Assembly (NCBI GenBank): GCA_900554415.1
Contig: USGU01000010.1
Span: forward strand, 11,138-75,137
Origin: an uncultured Lachnospiraceae bacterium
GTDB lineage: Bacteria; Bacillota; Clostridia; Lachnospirales; Lachnospiraceae
DNA: 64,000 bases
Direction: 5' to 3'
The position numbers were made by a program, and so were the translations under genes. A model generated the notes under the pieces. That model did not search any database. It saw only the letters and a list, made by a program, of their open reading frames with translations, and was not told the DNA's origin. Positions 24,236 to 33,397 of this stretch are shown piece by piece (positions within the stretch are counted from its first letter, which is position 1; each line of letters begins with the position of its first letter).

Positions 24236-24892
24236 ATGAATAAACAAAATAGACATATTAAAGATCCTGGAAGTGCAATTACTCATTTTATTGGAATGTT
24301 AATGGCGATTTTTGCAGCAATTCCACTTTTGATTCAGGCGGCGAAGGAGAGAGATTCTGTTTACCTGGTTTCCCTTACGGTGTATGCGGTCAGCATGGTA
24401 CTTCTGTATGCGGCAAGCACCACATATCATACATTTGATATTTCAAAAAAAGTCAATACGATTCTTAAGAAGGTTGACCACATGATGATATTTGTATTGA
24501 TTGCCGGAAGTTATACACCGATTTGTCTTTTGGTGTTAGACAGAAATATTGGGATTCCGCTTCTGATACTGGTATGGGGAATTGCAATTGTTGGTATATT
24601 TATAAAAGCTTTCTGGGTATACTGCCCGAAATGGGTATCATCCGTACTTTATATTGGAATGGGATGGACTTGTGTACTGGCTTTTGGTCAGATGTTAAAT
24701 GGTTTATCCACGGCAGAATTTGGATGGCTTTTAGCAGGCGGAATTATTTATACAATAGGTGGAATCATTTATGCATTAAAGCTTCCGATATTCAATATGA
24801 AACATAAGAATTTCGGAAGCCATGAAATCTTTCACTTATTTGTGATGGGCGGCAGTGCCTGCCACTTTGTAGTGATGTATTTACTTGTATAG
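24236..24892 (+). CDS. trhA: Hemolysin III family membrane protein (TrhA/PAQR)
   Basis: 218 residues with seven predicted membrane helices. The PAQR-type metal site is visible: the SAITHFIG start, SxxYH in ASTTYHTF, DHMMIF in the middle and a final HEIFHLFVMGGSACHF. Bacterial members have been linked to membrane-energetics homeostasis; the older name reflects Bacillus cereus hemolysin III and does not prove haemolysis. GGAGGTG lies before the ATG. It converges with the pilT-like gene, with only four bases between the stop codons. Confidence 0.9.
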   Translation: MNKQNRHIKDPGSAITHFIGMLMAIFAAIPLLIQAAKERDSVYLVSLTVYAVSMVLLYAASTTYHTFDISKKVNTILKKVDHMMIFVLIAGSYTPICLLVLDRNIGIPLLILVWGIAIVGIFIKAFWVYCPKWVSSVLYIGMGWTCVLAFGQMLNGLSTAEFGWLLAGGIIYTIGGIIYALKLPIFNMKHKNFGSHEIFHLFVMGGSACHFVVMYLLV

Positions 24893-24896
24893 AATT

Positions 24897-25964
24897 TTAA
24901 AGTTTTCTTCCAAGCATTTCCGGATTAGTTGCATATTTGAGTGCAGTCTCACCAGTGATTTTGCCCTGCTTATAGAGGGCGAGGAGACTGTTATCCATAG
25001 AAATCATATCCGGTTTGGCGGAAGAGTATATTTGGGCATCAATCTGAGGCACCTTATTATCACGAATCATATTGCGGATTGCAGGTGTCACGGTCATGAT
25101 TTCCCATGCAGGGACTACGGTTCCATCTATGGCAGGAACAAGCTGCTGTGAAATGACAGCAGTAAGTACCATAGAAAGCTGCACAGCAATCTGGCGTTGC
25201 TGGTTGGCAGGAAATACATCTATAATACGGTCGACTGTGTTGGCGGCTCCGATAGTATGCAGGGTAGATAAAAGCAAATGACCTGTTTCGGCAGCCATCA
25301 TTGCTACGTTAATGGTTTCGTAATCGCGCATTTCGCCTAAGAGAATGACATCTGGGCTCTGGCGCAGTGCGGCACGTAATGCAGAGACATAGTTTTCCGT
25401 ATCAATCTGAATTTCCCGCTGGCTGACAATGCTTTTTTTATGCTGATGCAAATATTCCAAAGGATCTTCCAACGTAATGATATGTTTTTGCTGGGTGTTA
25501 TTAATCTGGTTAATCATACAGGCAAGAGTGGTGGATTTACCACTTCCAGCCGGACCGGTTACCAGAATCATACCTTTGGAAGTATTTGTGAGCTGCATGA
25601 CATGTTCGGGGATACCAAGTGCAGTATAATCTGGTAAATCAAAAGTGATGATACGGATGACTGCTGATAAGGAGCCACGCTGCTTATAGGCGCTGACACG
25701 GAAACGGGACAGCCCTTGGATTGCGAAGGAAAAATCATCATCTCCCAAAGCGTGCAGCCGCTCCATGCTGCGGCGTCCTGCTAACTCATAAATATCATTC
25801 AGAAGTGCTTCGGTATGTTGCGGAAACAGTTTTTCTTCTGTAACGTGTCCGATTATTCCATTTGTGCGGAAAGACACCGGAAGCCCGGCTACGATAAATA
25901 CATCCGAAGCATTGTCTTTAATTGCCTGTTCTAAGATCATTTTTAAATTCATTTCAAGACTCAT
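24897..25964 (-). CDS. PilT-like type IV pilus/secretion ATPase
   Basis: 355 residues, a PilT/GspE-superfamily ATPase. The N-terminal PAS-like part contains ASDVFIVAGLPVSFRTNG. The core has Walker A GPAGSGKST, an Asp box around ITLEDPLEYLH, Walker B PDVILLGEMRD and a His box AAETGHLLLSTLHT. The overall form is closest to the PilT retraction ATPases, not to the longer PilB assembly type. It is the last gene of an operon with GspF/PilC and pilin-like genes and is the only ATPase there, so it may power assembly, retraction or both. A GGGAG precedes the ATG. Confidence 0.92.
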   Translation of the reverse strand: MSLEMNLKMILEQAIKDNASDVFIVAGLPVSFRTNGIIGHVTEEKLFPQHTEALLNDIYELAGRRSMERLHALGDDDFSFAIQGLSRFRVSAYKQRGSLSAVIRIITFDLPDYTALGIPEHVMQLTNTSKGMILVTGPAGSGKSTTLACMINQINNTQQKHIITLEDPLEYLHQHKKSIVSQREIQIDTENYVSALRAALRQSPDVILLGEMRDYETINVAMMAAETGHLLLSTLHTIGAANTVDRIIDVFPANQQRQIAVQLSMVLTAVISQQLVPAIDGTVVPAWEIMTVTPAIRNMIRDNKVPQIDAQIYSSAKPDMISMDNSLLALYKQGKITGETALKYATNPEMLGRKL

Positions 25965-26006
25965 AAATCTCCCTTTCTTTATATTGAAATGTTTTTGGAT
26001 ATTCAG

Positions 26007-26435
26007 CTACTTTTCGCATACTTTCCATTCCAGTATTTTATAATAATGCTCTGATTCAGCGGGGTCTGTGACCTGAATTTTTACTGACAAGAGCTGATTG
26101 TTTTCCATAGGAACTTTGTAGGTGAGGATGGGGAAATCCGCATCTGTACTTACAGAAACAGTGGTATCATTTATCGTAAATGCAGTTTGTGAGATTATAG
26201 CACTGCGGTTCTCTTCCAATGCAGAATCGATTTGTGCAAGAATTTCTTCAGCTTTGGAAGAAGCAGTATAATAATCAGTCCGATGACTGGCAAGTTTTTC
26301 ACTTAAGGTATAATCGCTTTTGGCGGTAGAAAGACCCAGGAGCGCAAATGTAGTCAGACAAACTATCAGAAATATAATCAACAGTGAGGATAAGCCGATA
26401 TTGGGAAATCCATCTGTGCATTTTTCTTTCTTCAT
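26007..26435 (-). CDS. Small type IV pilin-operon membrane protein
   Basis: 142 residues. An N-terminal hydrophobic segment (about 13-38, IGLSSLLIIFLIVCLTTFALLGLSTA) is followed by a soluble domain. Position and topology suggest a minor pilin or PilX-like component. It lacks a clear prepilin peptidase site. GGAGG before the ATG is good. It lies between the pilin-like gene at 26464 and the PilT-like ATPase. Confidence 0.7.
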   Translation of the reverse strand: MKKEKCTDGFPNIGLSSLLIIFLIVCLTTFALLGLSTAKSDYTLSEKLASHRTDYYTASSKAEEILAQIDSALEENRSAIISQTAFTINDTTVSVSTDADFPILTYKVPMENNQLLSVKIQVTDPAESEHYYKILEWKVCEK

Positions 26436-26463
26436 GAGAAATCCTCCTTCTATTCATGAAAAA

Positions 26464-26940
26464 CTATTCATGAAAAACAGTTTTTGCAATATGGTGACTG
26501 GTTTCTAATTCGTAAATGACTGATGCATCCGACTTGTGGATTACTTGCATCTTGGCAGTCAGCATATGATTTTCTTCCTGAAGAGTCAGCTTCAGTTCGC
26601 AGACTTCAGAACCTTCTTCACAAAGCTTAAAATCTTTGTCAAAATAGAAAATGCAAGCTATGCTGTCGGTCGTGTCAGCAGGAGATGAAATGTCAGCCAA
26701 AGAATATTCCTGTCTGAGCAAATCCACAGCCTGAGGCAGGCTGTCCGATGTCTTACAGATTTCGGCAATGGTAGAACATTCATTTACTGCGTGAGACAGC
26801 TCTTGGGAACGCTGACTCAGTAAGTGGGATTTTACGAAAAACTGCACACAGACAGCGCTGGCAATGGAGAAAAATAAAATAGCCAGTATCAATTCCATTA
26901 AAAATAAACTGGAAGATTGAGGTCTGTTTTTACGAACCAT
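26464..26940 (-). CDS. Minor pseudopilin-like protein
   Basis: 158 residues. The N-terminus, SSSLFLMELILAILFFSIASA, looks like a type IV pilin helix with Glu near position +5 of the mature form, although no glycine precedes the cleavage point. The remaining domain has paired cysteines (CSTIAEIC, CEEGSEVC) that may form disulfides. Its place in the operon supports a minor pilin role. No significant catalytic motif is seen. Confidence 0.7.
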   Translation of the reverse strand: MVRKNRPQSSSLFLMELILAILFFSIASAVCVQFFVKSHLLSQRSQELSHAVNECSTIAEICKTSDSLPQAVDLLRQEYSLADISSPADTTDSIACIFYFDKDFKLCEEGSEVCELKLTLQEENHMLTAKMQVIHKSDASVIYELETSHHIAKTVFHE

Positions 26941-26967
26941 AAGATATAATATCCTTTCTTTAACGTG

Positions 26968-27456
26968 CTAATTTGTTTCATTTTCTAATCCGACTACAAT
27001 AGAAGCAGAATGCCCGTTTTGGTCAATACAATCAAAATGAAACAGATTTTCATTTACCTGGGTCATGGAAAATGACTCAATATCAAGAATCTTTTTGCCA
27101 TTAGAAGCATCTGCATTTGCCCCATCTTTGATAAAAAGCTCTTTTAAGGCATTGTCGTGAGCATATATATAAGTGGTGTAAGAATCACCATTATAATCCT
27201 GTTTTAAAATCAAAGCATCACATCCATCAAAAGTTCCAAGGGATACGGAGCCGTCCATGTCGTTCTGGTGCATTTTCTCTGAAATATAGGAAAGCGCTGT
27301 TCGCGCTGTGTCATTCCGGGATGAATTTTCCACGGATGATTGATAAATACGGGCTGCAAGAAGTACAACCATCAAAGCAGACAGTGTGAAAATAAAGAAG
27401 AGGGCAATTGGAAAGAGCAAGTCTATCATATGCCGTTTTCGGTTTTGTAGTTGCAT
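26968..27456 (-). CDS. DUF4860-type pilin-operon protein
   Basis: 162 residues resembling DUF4860 proteins, which occur in type IV pilus-like operons of Clostridia. One N-terminal membrane segment (about 11-36, IDLLFPIALFFIFTLSALMVVLLAA) leads into an extracellular domain with TARTALSYISEKMHQNDMDG and a C-terminal beta-rich part. It overlaps no neighbour but is separated by one base from the next gene, so translation is probably coupled. Confidence 0.72.
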   Translation of the reverse strand: MQLQNRKRHMIDLLFPIALFFIFTLSALMVVLLAARIYQSSVENSSRNDTARTALSYISEKMHQNDMDGSVSLGTFDGCDALILKQDYNGDSYTTYIYAHDNALKELFIKDGANADASNGKKILDIESFSMTQVNENLFHFDCIDQNGHSASIVVGLENETN

Positions 27457-27457
27457 A

Positions 27458-27787
27458 CTAATTCCTCTTTTCTATAATTGTGACATCCGGCATCAGGTTT
27501 GCACCGGTAGTACGATAGTCAACATAAAATAAATCTTCGTTGTAAGTCAGTCCATAATTGTCTTTCAAATATTCCAGACTTTCTGGATAGACACCTTCCA
27601 CGCTGTAACAATAACTGATACTCTGGGTAATCGCATTTTCCAGAGCTTTTTTCTGACGGGCGGTAGTACTCTCTGATAAAGAAGAAATACCCGAGAGGAA
27701 TAAAATCATCACAAGCAGGAACATGCATATTGGAATCAGGAGTCGGCCAGAGAAGCGGGAATGCTTTTGATACTCGAAACGATGCAT
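27458..27787 (-). CDS. Small pseudopilin-like protein
   Basis: 109 residues. A basic head (MHRFEYQKHSRFSGR) precedes a hydrophobic helix (about 16-36) and then a helix with QKKALENAITQSISYCYSVEGVYPESLEYLKDNYGL. The VEGxYPxSLEYLxxxYGL pattern resembles type II secretion pseudopilins of Gram-positives. An AAAGGAGGG lies before the ATG. Confidence 0.72.
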   Translation of the reverse strand: MHRFEYQKHSRFSGRLLIPICMFLLVMILFLSGISSLSESTTARQKKALENAITQSISYCYSVEGVYPESLEYLKDNYGLTYNEDLFYVDYRTTGANLMPDVTIIEKRN

Positions 27788-27800
27788 AGCCAGCCCTCCT

Positions 27801-28856
27801 TTATATACCAGACATGATGCCCATGAGTGGAAGCATAACGGATAACAGAATGATGCCCACGATTAAAGATAAGGCCACAACCAGGGTTGGCTCTAATATG
27901 GCAAGGGCATTATTCATGCGGGTGTCGATTTCATCCTGATAAAGAGAAGAAATCTGACTCATAACCTGATCCATCGCACCTGTTTTGGAACCGATGGATG
28001 CCATTCGTGCATACACACCAGTGAAAATGCCGGAAGAGAACAGGGCAGAAGCAAGTTCTTCACCAGAGGAAAGTTTCTCGGTGCAGGTATCAAGCTTTTG
28101 CAGAAAAAACGGATCGTCAATTAAAGCACACACCAGTTCCATACTGCGGTCAGGATTCAGTCCGCTGCTGAGGGTCAGTGCCATACCGCTTGCAAAACGG
28201 CAGGCGGCAATTTCTTCGTAAATTTTCCGGATTGGACGGATATGATAGCCGAGTTTTCGGGAAAGCGCTCTGCCAGAAGCAGTACGGACCGCATAAAATC
28301 CAAATACAACAATTGCTAACAGTAAAACAGATAAGAATACCGCATATTGGCTGATAAGATTTCCCATATTCATAAGAGCGCGGGAAACACCAGTCATCTC
28401 GGTTCCTAACTGTACAAATACCTGTTGGAAGACCGGCATAACTTTAACGAGAAGTACGATGATAACAAACACCATCATTCCAATCATAACCATAGGATAG
28501 GTGACTGCACTTTTGATGGTGCGGGAAATATCAGCTTCCCGTTCATAGTGTGACTGCAAGGCTGCCATAACATCATCCAATGTACCGGTTTCTTCTCCAA
28601 TAGCAGTCATATGTATCATATAAGATGGAAAAAGGTGAACGGATTCAAATGCATGAGGCAGACTTCCACTTTCGGTCATGTCATCAAGCAGGGCATGAAG
28701 AACTGCTTTTTCTTCTTCTGAAGAAGCATCCTCCAGCATAATGTCTAAACCTTCTGTGGCAGAAATTCCAGATTTTAAAATCAAAGCCATCTGTCCGCAG
28801 AAAGAAGAAAGTTCCATATTGGAAAAAGGTTTGTTGGAAAAATTTTTTTCACTCAT
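27801..28856 (-). CDS. Type II secretion/type IV pilus inner-membrane platform protein (GspF/PilC)
   Basis: 351 residues with two GspF domains and three membrane helices (about 115-140, 165-190 and 325-348). Typical blocks are FCGQMALILKSGISATEGL, IGEETGTLDDVM, and the second-half FASGMALTLSSGLN with ASIGSKTGAMDQVM. The platform protein transmits ATPase motion to pilin assembly. GGAGG precedes the ATG. It is the first core pilus gene of the operon, following the transglutaminase lipoprotein. Confidence 0.92.
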   Translation of the reverse strand: MSEKNFSNKPFSNMELSSFCGQMALILKSGISATEGLDIMLEDASSEEEKAVLHALLDDMTESGSLPHAFESVHLFPSYMIHMTAIGEETGTLDDVMAALQSHYEREADISRTIKSAVTYPMVMIGMMVFVIIVLLVKVMPVFQQVFVQLGTEMTGVSRALMNMGNLISQYAVFLSVLLLAIVVFGFYAVRTASGRALSRKLGYHIRPIRKIYEEIAACRFASGMALTLSSGLNPDRSMELVCALIDDPFFLQKLDTCTEKLSSGEELASALFSSGIFTGVYARMASIGSKTGAMDQVMSQISSLYQDEIDTRMNNALAILEPTLVVALSLIVGIILLSVMLPLMGIMSGI

Positions 28857-28912
28857 AGAAGTCCTCCGTTCTAATGCTTATACTTGAATTACAGTTAAAT
28901 AAAACGTTCATA

Positions 28913-29872
28913 TCAATAAGAATACTTAACAATATAGTTGCTTCCATCACCAACATATTTTTTGACGGAATCCTCATCGTTGTTTGCAGCAAGAGTCGGG
29001 TCCATTAAGGACCAGTCTTTTCCGTCAAATTCAATGATATTATCTACCCATCCGGACTCGTCAAGATAGACGCTAATCCATGCATGATATGCTGTCCCTG
29101 AATATCCGACAACCAGTTTGGTTGGAATTCCCTGTGAACGCAGAAGAGCAGACATCAGAGAAGCATAGTCGAAGCAAATACCCTTGCGAGTTTTCATGGT
29201 TTCATCAATATCAGGAATATAATCAGTAGGAATATCTTCTGCAAAATCTGTATCATAGGTAATATTTTCAATCACATAATTATAAACCTGTTCTACATAG
29301 TCCAAATCATCTGCCGATTGTGCAGACAGTTCCATTCCGTATTTTACTGCTTCACTGTCCTGTGTAAACCAGACATACTGGTTTGGATATAAGAAGGGTT
29401 TGAATTCATCATTTAATGTCACAGAGATTGTCTGCGAAAAAGATAGGGCATATTTGTTGTCATATGCATGCTCGTAGACATCAATTTGATAAGTGCCATT
29501 ACCCCCTGATAATGGAAAGGTTTCGTAATCACCGGGAACAAGACAGTAGGAATATAAGGTTCCGTCAGGTGTAGTGACCTGAATACGGGATTTATCAGAA
29601 TCTCCCTGATATCGAACCATAAAATATCCTTCTGCAGTGTTAGATGCATCAATAGAAACGGAATCGTTTCCATATGCTTCTGTTCCACTTGCCTGTGGAG
29701 AAAGCACTTCCGTTATGGTGTCCCGTGGATTCTCCGGTGGAGAGGAATCTTCTGACTTTGTGGAAGTCTGTTTGCCCTGACATCCGGTAAGAACCGTTCC
29801 TGCTAAAAGAGAAAGAGTGAGAACAACAGCAAGCGCATATCGTAAGTGTGGAACAACAGATATCCTGTGCAT
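28913..29872 (-). CDS. Transglutaminase-like lipoprotein
   Basis: 319 residues. The lipoprotein signal ends with LTGC. The C-terminal half has a transglutaminase-core triad: Cys in RKGICFDYASLMSALLR, His in GTAYHAWISVYL and Asp in WSLMDPTLAAN. Such domains act as cysteine proteases or transamidases. The ATG at 29872 has an AAAGGAG nine bases upstream; an ATG 18 codons earlier has none and would extend the signal unnaturally. It lies between the membrane protein following the sigma factor and gspF, so it may process or crosslink pilus-related proteins at the cell surface (inference). Confidence 0.85.
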   Translation of the reverse strand: MHRISVVPHLRYALAVVLTLSLLAGTVLTGCQGKQTSTKSEDSSPPENPRDTITEVLSPQASGTEAYGNDSVSIDASNTAEGYFMVRYQGDSDKSRIQVTTPDGTLYSYCLVPGDYETFPLSGGNGTYQIDVYEHAYDNKYALSFSQTISVTLNDEFKPFLYPNQYVWFTQDSEAVKYGMELSAQSADDLDYVEQVYNYVIENITYDTDFAEDIPTDYIPDIDETMKTRKGICFDYASLMSALLRSQGIPTKLVVGYSGTAYHAWISVYLDESGWVDNIIEFDGKDWSLMDPTLAANNDEDSVKKYVGDGSNYIVKYSY

Positions 29873-29948
29873 ATGTAGAAACTCCTTTCTCGTATGTAAA
29901 AGGCTGTTGGATATGAAAAATTTCAATCCGCAGCTTCATAGTAATCGT

Positions 29949-30671
29949 TTAATGTATGTTCAAAATTAAGTGTAAAGTATTACCTGCCATATCAGGAACG
30001 TAGACATCTAAATCTGTTTCCAGATAGAGAAAGATAATGCAGTCATTTTTCTTGTCATAAGAATATGGTTTCACAGAATTACCATCGGAATCATTTGCGG
30101 TAATATGCTCATAGTCAATACCAGAGATATCGTCACTGACATAAAGATAAACCAATTCTCCTTTGTGCACGCTGGATTGGTATACAGGGTGTTTGGTGTC
30201 TATAGTATCTATTTCGATAGTTTCTGTATGGACTTGGTTGTTTATCAAAGTTACAGATACCTGCATTACTCCGTTTTCTGTTGGCTCAATAGAAAATGTC
30301 TGGCGTTCTGTCTGAGAAACAGGGACAGATTTTCCATTTAATTCAGCCATTACACTTTTGGCTGGAAATGGTGTATCCAGTGCAAAGGTATAGACTGGTG
30401 GATAAGAGGATGTTTCTGTGTCAAGTGTTACGGTAAAATCCGGATAAATAAATAAAAATGGCACCAGTGCAAATAAAATCAGGGTTGCAATTAAGATATA
30501 TTTCTGAAATGCAAAACGTTCTTTTCTATAATTACTGTATGAGATTAAAACATCCAAAGGAATCGAATTCGGCTCAGTCTGGCATGCCTCGAAAATATTC
30601 TGAAGCATTTGGCTTGCCAAATCCTGACTGAGTTCAGGAACCCGGTTCTTTTTTGAAAAAGGAAAGTTCAT
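29949..30671 (-). CDS. Single-pass membrane protein, possible anti-sigma partner
   Basis: 240 residues. A cytoplasmic head of about 50 residues, a membrane segment (about 56-78) and an extracellular beta-rich region containing two Ig-like-looking stretches (VMAELNGKSVPVSQTERQTFSIEPTENG; DDISGIDYEHITANDSDGNSV). No zinc finger is visible. Because it directly follows an ECF sigma gene, it may hold that sigma factor, but this is only inferred from position. AAAGGAGG overlaps the sigma stop. Confidence 0.7.
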   Translation of the reverse strand: MNFPFSKKNRVPELSQDLASQMLQNIFEACQTEPNSIPLDVLISYSNYRKERFAFQKYILIATLILFALVPFLFIYPDFTVTLDTETSSYPPVYTFALDTPFPAKSVMAELNGKSVPVSQTERQTFSIEPTENGVMQVSVTLINNQVHTETIEIDTIDTKHPVYQSSVHKGELVYLYVSDDISGIDYEHITANDSDGNSVKPYSYDKKNDCIIFLYLETDLDVYVPDMAGNTLHLILNIH

Positions 30672-30688
30672 TGGCTGTGCTGCCTCCT

Positions 30689-31195
30689 TTAAACATTCAT
30701 AATCTGATGAAGCCGCTTCCGACCCAGATTTAAATAACGTCTGACAGAACTATGGCTGATATGCATCATTCTGGCGATTTCCCGGTTCGTCATGTGGTCA
30801 CAGTATTTCATAAGTATGATCTGGGATTCGCTAAAAGGAAGATTTAAAATTCTTCGAATCGAATACTGGTTTCCATCAATAGATACCAGCGATGCTTCAA
30901 AATTTCCGAAGATATTATTTTGTTTTCTTCGAATTAAAAAACAAGTCTTATATCCTATTTGATGTAACTGAGCCAGAAAAAGAGCTGGGTCTGGCAGAGC
31001 GCGAATTTCTTTTAAAGACTGTATATAAGTCTGCTGGAGGGCATCCTGAGCGAGATATTCGTCTCCTAAATATTGGTATGCAAATGCATACTGCTCCTGA
31101 TAAGTAGCTGCGTATAATTCGGCAAATGCATCACTATGCCCGTTTTGCGCCTGAATAACTAGACGGGAAATATATTTGTAATCCAGTTTTGCCAT
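30689..31195 (-). CDS. ECF-like sigma factor of the pilus operon
   Basis: 168 residues. Region 2 (FAELYAATYQEQYAFAYQYLGDEYLAQDALQQTYIQSLKEI) and region 4 (LPFSESQIILMKYCDHMTNREIARMMHISHSSVRRYLNLGRKRL) are clear. It is preceded by AAAGAGG and starts two bases after the GGDEF-like gene stop. The operon's own promoter looks like a sigma-A type, so the factor may amplify or act elsewhere. Confidence 0.87.
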   Translation of the reverse strand: MAKLDYKYISRLVIQAQNGHSDAFAELYAATYQEQYAFAYQYLGDEYLAQDALQQTYIQSLKEIRALPDPALFLAQLHQIGYKTCFLIRRKQNNIFGNFEASLVSIDGNQYSIRRILNLPFSESQIILMKYCDHMTNREIARMMHISHSSVRRYLNLGRKRLHQIMNV

Positions 31196-31197
31196 AA

Positions 31198-31926
31198 TTA
31201 CAACACCTCTTTATCGGAATATCCACCATTTACCGGGGGTGTATTTTGGCTAATGCGTTTGAAAGAAAGCGCAATTAAGTCAGTAACAGTAGGTGCGGAA
31301 TCACCGTCATGGAATGCAATTCCGTATTGATACTCAATTGGATATACATTCGCTATGTTGTTGTGTTCTGCTACTTTCCGCTCTACCCGGGCAAGAAAGA
31401 TATCAATTTTGGCGCGGTCTGTGTCTTCGAACAATGCAATGAACTTATTGCCGCCATTACGTCCAACAAAACATAGATTTAAAGAGGTCATTCGTAAAAT
31501 ATTAGAAAAATCACGAATGAGAATATTTCCCTGAATATGTCCATAATCCCTGTTAATGTCAGAAATATTTGTCAAGTCGAACATGACACAGCCCATATTT
31601 TCAGGAAGGGGCTGGTCTAAATATTTTTCAATAATAGCGTCGCAACTGAAACGGTTGGCAATTCCTGCCACTGGGTCAGAGTGAACGGCATAGTTCAATT
31701 CCCGGAAATCCTTTTTCCAGGAAGACAGCAGGCTGAAATCAAGAAAAATAAAAAGAAACGAAATAAAAAGCACCAGCCATAAGAGTCCACAAATCAATCG
31801 GACTCTGGAGTCGGCAGCAATCATATGGTAAAGCTCTGGATTCAAAAGAATCAGACCGGCGCAGATAAGCGCCACTATAATAAACACAATTAATTGAATG
31901 GTTTTGGCTATATCAAGTTTCTTCAT
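31198..31926 (-). CDS. Membrane protein with degenerate GGDEF domain
   Basis: 242 residues. Two N-terminal membrane helices (about 9-30 and 42-64) precede a diguanylate-cyclase-fold domain: DPVAGIANRFSCDAII, CVMFDLTNISDINRDYGHIQGN, and the motif position reading GRNGGNKFIALF. GGDEF has become GGNKF, so cyclase activity is unlikely; it may bind nucleotide or act as a scaffold. The ATG at 31926 follows AAGGAG; the GTG at 31935 is closer than the optimum. It is the first gene of the long pilus-like operon. Confidence 0.82.
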   Translation of the reverse strand: MKKLDIAKTIQLIVFIIVALICAGLILLNPELYHMIAADSRVRLICGLLWLVLFISFLFIFLDFSLLSSWKKDFRELNYAVHSDPVAGIANRFSCDAIIEKYLDQPLPENMGCVMFDLTNISDINRDYGHIQGNILIRDFSNILRMTSLNLCFVGRNGGNKFIALFEDTDRAKIDIFLARVERKVAEHNNIANVYPIEYQYGIAFHDGDSAPTVTDLIALSFKRISQNTPPVNGGYSDKEVL

Positions 31927-31962
31927 GCAATACACTCCTTGCCTGCATCATATATTGCATTC

Positions 31963-31992
31963 ATTATAGCATAGATTTATTTTAAAACTCAA
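31963..31992 (-). promoter_or_regulatory. Promoter of the type IV pilus-like operon
   Basis: Minus strand: TTGAGT (31992-31987), an 18-bp spacer and TATAAT (31968-31963) preceded by TGC. Confidence 0.6.
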
Positions 31993-32061
31993 AAAAATAT
32001 GGGAATTCACGAAAAAGTTACAAAATTTTAGCTAAAAAATTTATATGAAAGGGATGTAACC

Positions 32062-32090
32062 TTGACTTTATAAATGGGGTAAAGTAGAAT
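32062..32090 (+). promoter_or_regulatory. Promoter of the BTAD regulator
   Basis: TTGACT (32062-32067), a 17-bp spacer and TAGAAT (32085-32090). Confidence 0.65.
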
Positions 32091-32170
32091 TTAATCAAAG
32101 AAGTAAAGACAGTGAAAAACGAATGGTATACTTACATAATAAGTAATATAAGTAGGAAAGGGATTTGGAA

Positions 32171-33379
32171 ATGAGCGAACGTATGGAGGTTCTCAGAGCG
32201 TGGATGCTAGGGAAAGAAGAAGTCACCTATGGGGACAAATTAATTCTATTAGGTCGTAACAACACGACAAAGGCAGCAAAGCTTCTGCTGATTCTCTTGC
32301 ATAGCGGTGAAGAGGGAATCCCTAGAACGAGGCTGATGGAAGAACTTTGTGGAAGAGAAGATATGGTGGATGCAGCGAATAATCTTCGTGTTACTGTGCA
32401 CAGATTAAAAAAAGCGTTGGCAGAAGAGGGTCTTCCTGCATATGATTATATTGTGTCAAAAGGCGGGGTTTACAGATGGACAGCACCGATGAAGACGGAA
32501 GTAGATGCGCTGGAATTTCGCAGACTGGTAGAAGCTGGAGAAGCGGAACCAGATGTGGATAAGAAAGCAGAAGTACTGGAAAAAGCCTGTAGAATGTATC
32601 AAGGTGAGTTCCTGCCGAAGTTATCTACGGATGAATGGGTATTGATTGAAAGTGCACAATATAAGAAACTATATGAGCGGTCATTGGAATGGCTTTGTAC
32701 TTATTTAAAAGAGCGGGAAGATTATGAGAAGGTGCTCGAATTGGTGGACGTAGCATGCCGTCTGTATCCATTTGATGAATGGCAGGCTGAGAAGGTAGAG
32801 TGCTATATTGAACTTGACCGTTATGAAGAAGCCATGAAGGAATATGAGAACACGGCTAAACTGTTGTTTGATGAACTTGGAGTAACGCCATCTGAAAGAA
32901 TGATGAAGCAGTTTGATGCGATGAGTGAACGAATCAGCAGCAGACCACAGCTTTTACATGAGATTAAAGAGGGACTTCAGGAAGCAGAAGATGATGAGCT
33001 GGGAGCATTTTATTGCACTGCACCAAGCTTCCGCGACGCATATCGGATGATGCGACGGAATATGGAAAGAAATGGACAATCGGTGTATATTATGCTCTGC
33101 AGCATTACAGATGGAAAAGGACAGTGCATGAAAGAATGTGCTAAGCTGGACCAGATGTCGGAAGTTTTGTTCCAGGCAATTAAAGAGTCTTTGCGGAAAT
33201 GTGATTCATTTACAAAATATAATCCGGCGCAGTTCTTAATTATGCTTACAGGAATTAATGAAGAGAATTGTCATCTGGTGGCAGAACGTATTGCAAATTC
33301 ATTTGCAAGAGAACACAAGACGTGGGCGAAACGACTTACGTGTACGGTTTCTTCTTTATATGAATGTGATTTAAAATAG
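32171..33379 (+). CDS. SARP/BTAD-type transcriptional regulator with GGDEF-like tail
   Basis: 402 residues. An OmpR-type winged helix (about 15-105, with ANNLRVTVHRLKKAL and VSKGGVYRWT) is followed by a bacterial transcriptional activator domain of TPR-like helices (about 112-255, ending LLFDELGVTPSERM). The C-terminal 120 residues resemble a GGDEF fold whose motif position reads YNPAQFLIML, so it is probably not catalytic. The ATG at 32171 has AAAGGGA upstream; a TTG two codons earlier is less likely. It is the first gene of the pilus locus and its likely activator. Confidence 0.87.
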   Translation: MSERMEVLRAWMLGKEEVTYGDKLILLGRNNTTKAAKLLLILLHSGEEGIPRTRLMEELCGREDMVDAANNLRVTVHRLKKALAEEGLPAYDYIVSKGGVYRWTAPMKTEVDALEFRRLVEAGEAEPDVDKKAEVLEKACRMYQGEFLPKLSTDEWVLIESAQYKKLYERSLEWLCTYLKEREDYEKVLELVDVACRLYPFDEWQAEKVECYIELDRYEEAMKEYENTAKLLFDELGVTPSERMMKQFDAMSERISSRPQLLHEIKEGLQEAEDDELGAFYCTAPSFRDAYRMMRRNMERNGQSVYIMLCSITDGKGQCMKECAKLDQMSEVLFQAIKESLRKCDSFTKYNPAQFLIMLTGINEENCHLVAERIANSFAREHKTWAKRLTCTVSSLYECDLK

Positions 33380-33397
33380 CGGAAAAGGGGAAGGATA

